Origin: an uncultured Lachnospiraceae bacterium | Lineage (GTDB): Bacteria; Bacillota; Clostridia; Lachnospirales; Lachnospiraceae | Reading direction: 5' to 3' | Length of the DNA stretch: 8,078 bases | Assembly (NCBI GenBank): GCA_902783735.1 | Contig: CACZSE010000214.1 | Span: forward strand, 1 to 8,078 | Part shown: in pieces, positions 7,812 through 8,078 of the stretch | Layout: each line of letters begins with the position of its first letter | Position numbering within the stretch: the first letter of the stretch is position 1 | Notes under the pieces: model-generated | Told to the model about the DNA's origin: nothing | Databases searched by the model: none | What the model saw: only the letters and a program-made list of their open reading frames with translations | Made by a program: the position numbers and the translations under genes

Positions 7812-7839
7812 AATTATATCCATTTTAACATATCTACAA

Positions 7840-7845
7840 ATTATA
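7840..7845 (-). promoter_or_regulatory. Candidate -10 box of the rnr-smpB-GH8-kinase-regulator unit
   Basis: A perfect TATAAT on the minus strand lies 28 bases before the chosen rnr ATG, placing the transcript start near 7833. No good -35 box lies 16-18 bases upstream; that position falls within the first palindromic repeat and reads GAACCG. The promoter is therefore supported by one element, its position after a terminator, and its distance to the gene. Confidence 0.45.
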
Positions 7846-7846
7846 C

Positions 7847-8004
7847 GCACTAGGCATACCTTCGGTTCGCTAAGTGTGCCGGTATGGCTCGCACTAGGCT
7901 TTAAGTGCTCTGCACTTCCCTCTCACTAGGCTCGAAATTACCTCGCCAAGTGTTCGGGAATGGCTCGCACTAAGCTCGGCTTCGCCTCGCTAAGTGCTCT
8001 GCAC
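7847..8004. repeat. Cluster of four imperfect palindromic repeat units between the upstream terminator and rnr
   Basis: On the plus strand the arms GCACTAGGC/GCACTAAGC and GCTAAGTGC recur and pair with each other apart from a central A-A mismatch. Units lie at about 7847-7877, 7891-7908, 7924-7952 and 7967-7997. Unit 4 has an inner GGC-TTC-GCC hairpin and unit 1 an inner ACC-TTC-GGT hairpin; unit 2 lacks the inner part (13 bases shorter than unit 4). The cluster looks like a duplicated dimer. The joint at 7872-7900 matches 7948-7976 at 25 of 29 positions, offset 76, including a shared ATGGCTCGCACTA. Each dimer ends in AAGTGCTCTGCAC, making another hairpin (perfect AAGTGC-TCT-GCACTT at 7903-7917). 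It resembles extragenic palindromic (REP/BIME-like) elements. No coding potential or function can be assigned. Confidence 0.8.
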
Positions 8005-8031
8005 AAAAAAAGCCCCTGCGTAAGCAAGGGC
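8005..8031 (-). terminator. Intrinsic terminator of the gene upstream of rnr
   Basis: On the minus strand GCCCTTGC (8031-8024), loop TTAC and GCAGGGGC (8019-8012) form an 8-bp stem with one G-U pair, followed by seven T (8011-8005). The strength and orientation show that transcription arriving from beyond 8078 on the minus strand stops here, so rnr needs its own promoter. The remaining 47 bases to the window edge hold no identifiable gene, though short minus-strand frames ending at 8046 and 8035 could be the tail of the terminated gene. Confidence 0.85.
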
Positions 8032-8078
8032 ATTTCAGACTATTTTCAACCAAATCTGCTGATATTCAATACGATCGC

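Noticed and set aside
7812..7850. Longer RNase R starting at GTG 7850 (727 residues)
   Set aside because: The added residues RIICRYVKMDII do not resemble a family N-terminus, have no ribosome binding site, and would start upstream of the TATAAT box that probably drives the gene.
7847..8004. CRISPR-like repeat array
   Set aside because: Units are imperfect, of unequal length (18 to 31 bases), partly missing their centre, and separated by related rather than unique spacers. The pattern is a cluster of extragenic palindromes, not repeat-spacer units.
8035..8078. 3' end of an upstream minus-strand gene (frame ending TGA at 8046, reading AIVLNISRFG, or TGA at 8035)
   Set aside because: A gene must end near here given the terminator, but ten to thirteen residues cannot be assigned to a family, and two frames are equally possible.

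Overview
The window looks like low-to-moderate GC Firmicute DNA, most likely a fibre-degrading gut or rumen Lachnospiraceae of the Butyrivibrio/Pseudobutyrivibrio kind. This is inferred from the strongly clostridial RNase R and SmpB sequences, the cytoplasmic GH8 oligoxylanase, the YesM/YesN-type two-component pair and the lipoprotein sugar-binding protein. I cannot confirm the genus without a database search. Every gene lies on the minus strand, so biological order runs from high to low coordinates.

Right end (8078 to about 7812): a strong minus-strand intrinsic terminator (8005-8031) ends an unseen upstream gene. Next comes a cluster of imperfect palindromic repeats (7847-8004), and a TATAAT box directly abuts its last copy. 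This box is the likely -10 element for rnr.

Main cluster (7811 to 761): rnr (RNase R), smpB, a GH8 reducing-end xylose-releasing exo-oligoxylanase, a YesM-type sensor histidine kinase and a YesN-type AraC response regulator. Gaps are 1, 28 and 4 nt, and the last pair overlaps by 11 nt. I see no terminator inside, and the cluster ends at a good intrinsic terminator (701-751). The sequence therefore suggests one five-gene transcription unit that joins RNA/ribosome quality control (RNase R and the tmRNA partner SmpB) to carbohydrate sensing and intracellular xylo-oligosaccharide breakdown. An internal promoter ahead of the GH8 gene cannot be excluded.

Left end (679 to 1): a separate transcription unit begins with its own promoter, a perfect 8-bp palindrome in the leader and a very good ribosome binding site. 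It encodes the N-terminal 204 residues of an ABC-transporter solute-binding lipoprotein, which continues past the window edge. The simplest model (inference) is that the kinase senses an extracellular saccharide and the regulator activates the binding-protein/transporter unit. Imported xylo-oligosaccharides would then be trimmed in the cytoplasm by the GH8 enzyme.

I did not find a clearly new biological system. The parts most worth following up are the palindromic repeat cluster against the rnr promoter, the joining of a housekeeping rnr-smpB pair to a sugar-utilisation module, and the palindromic leader of the binding-protein gene.
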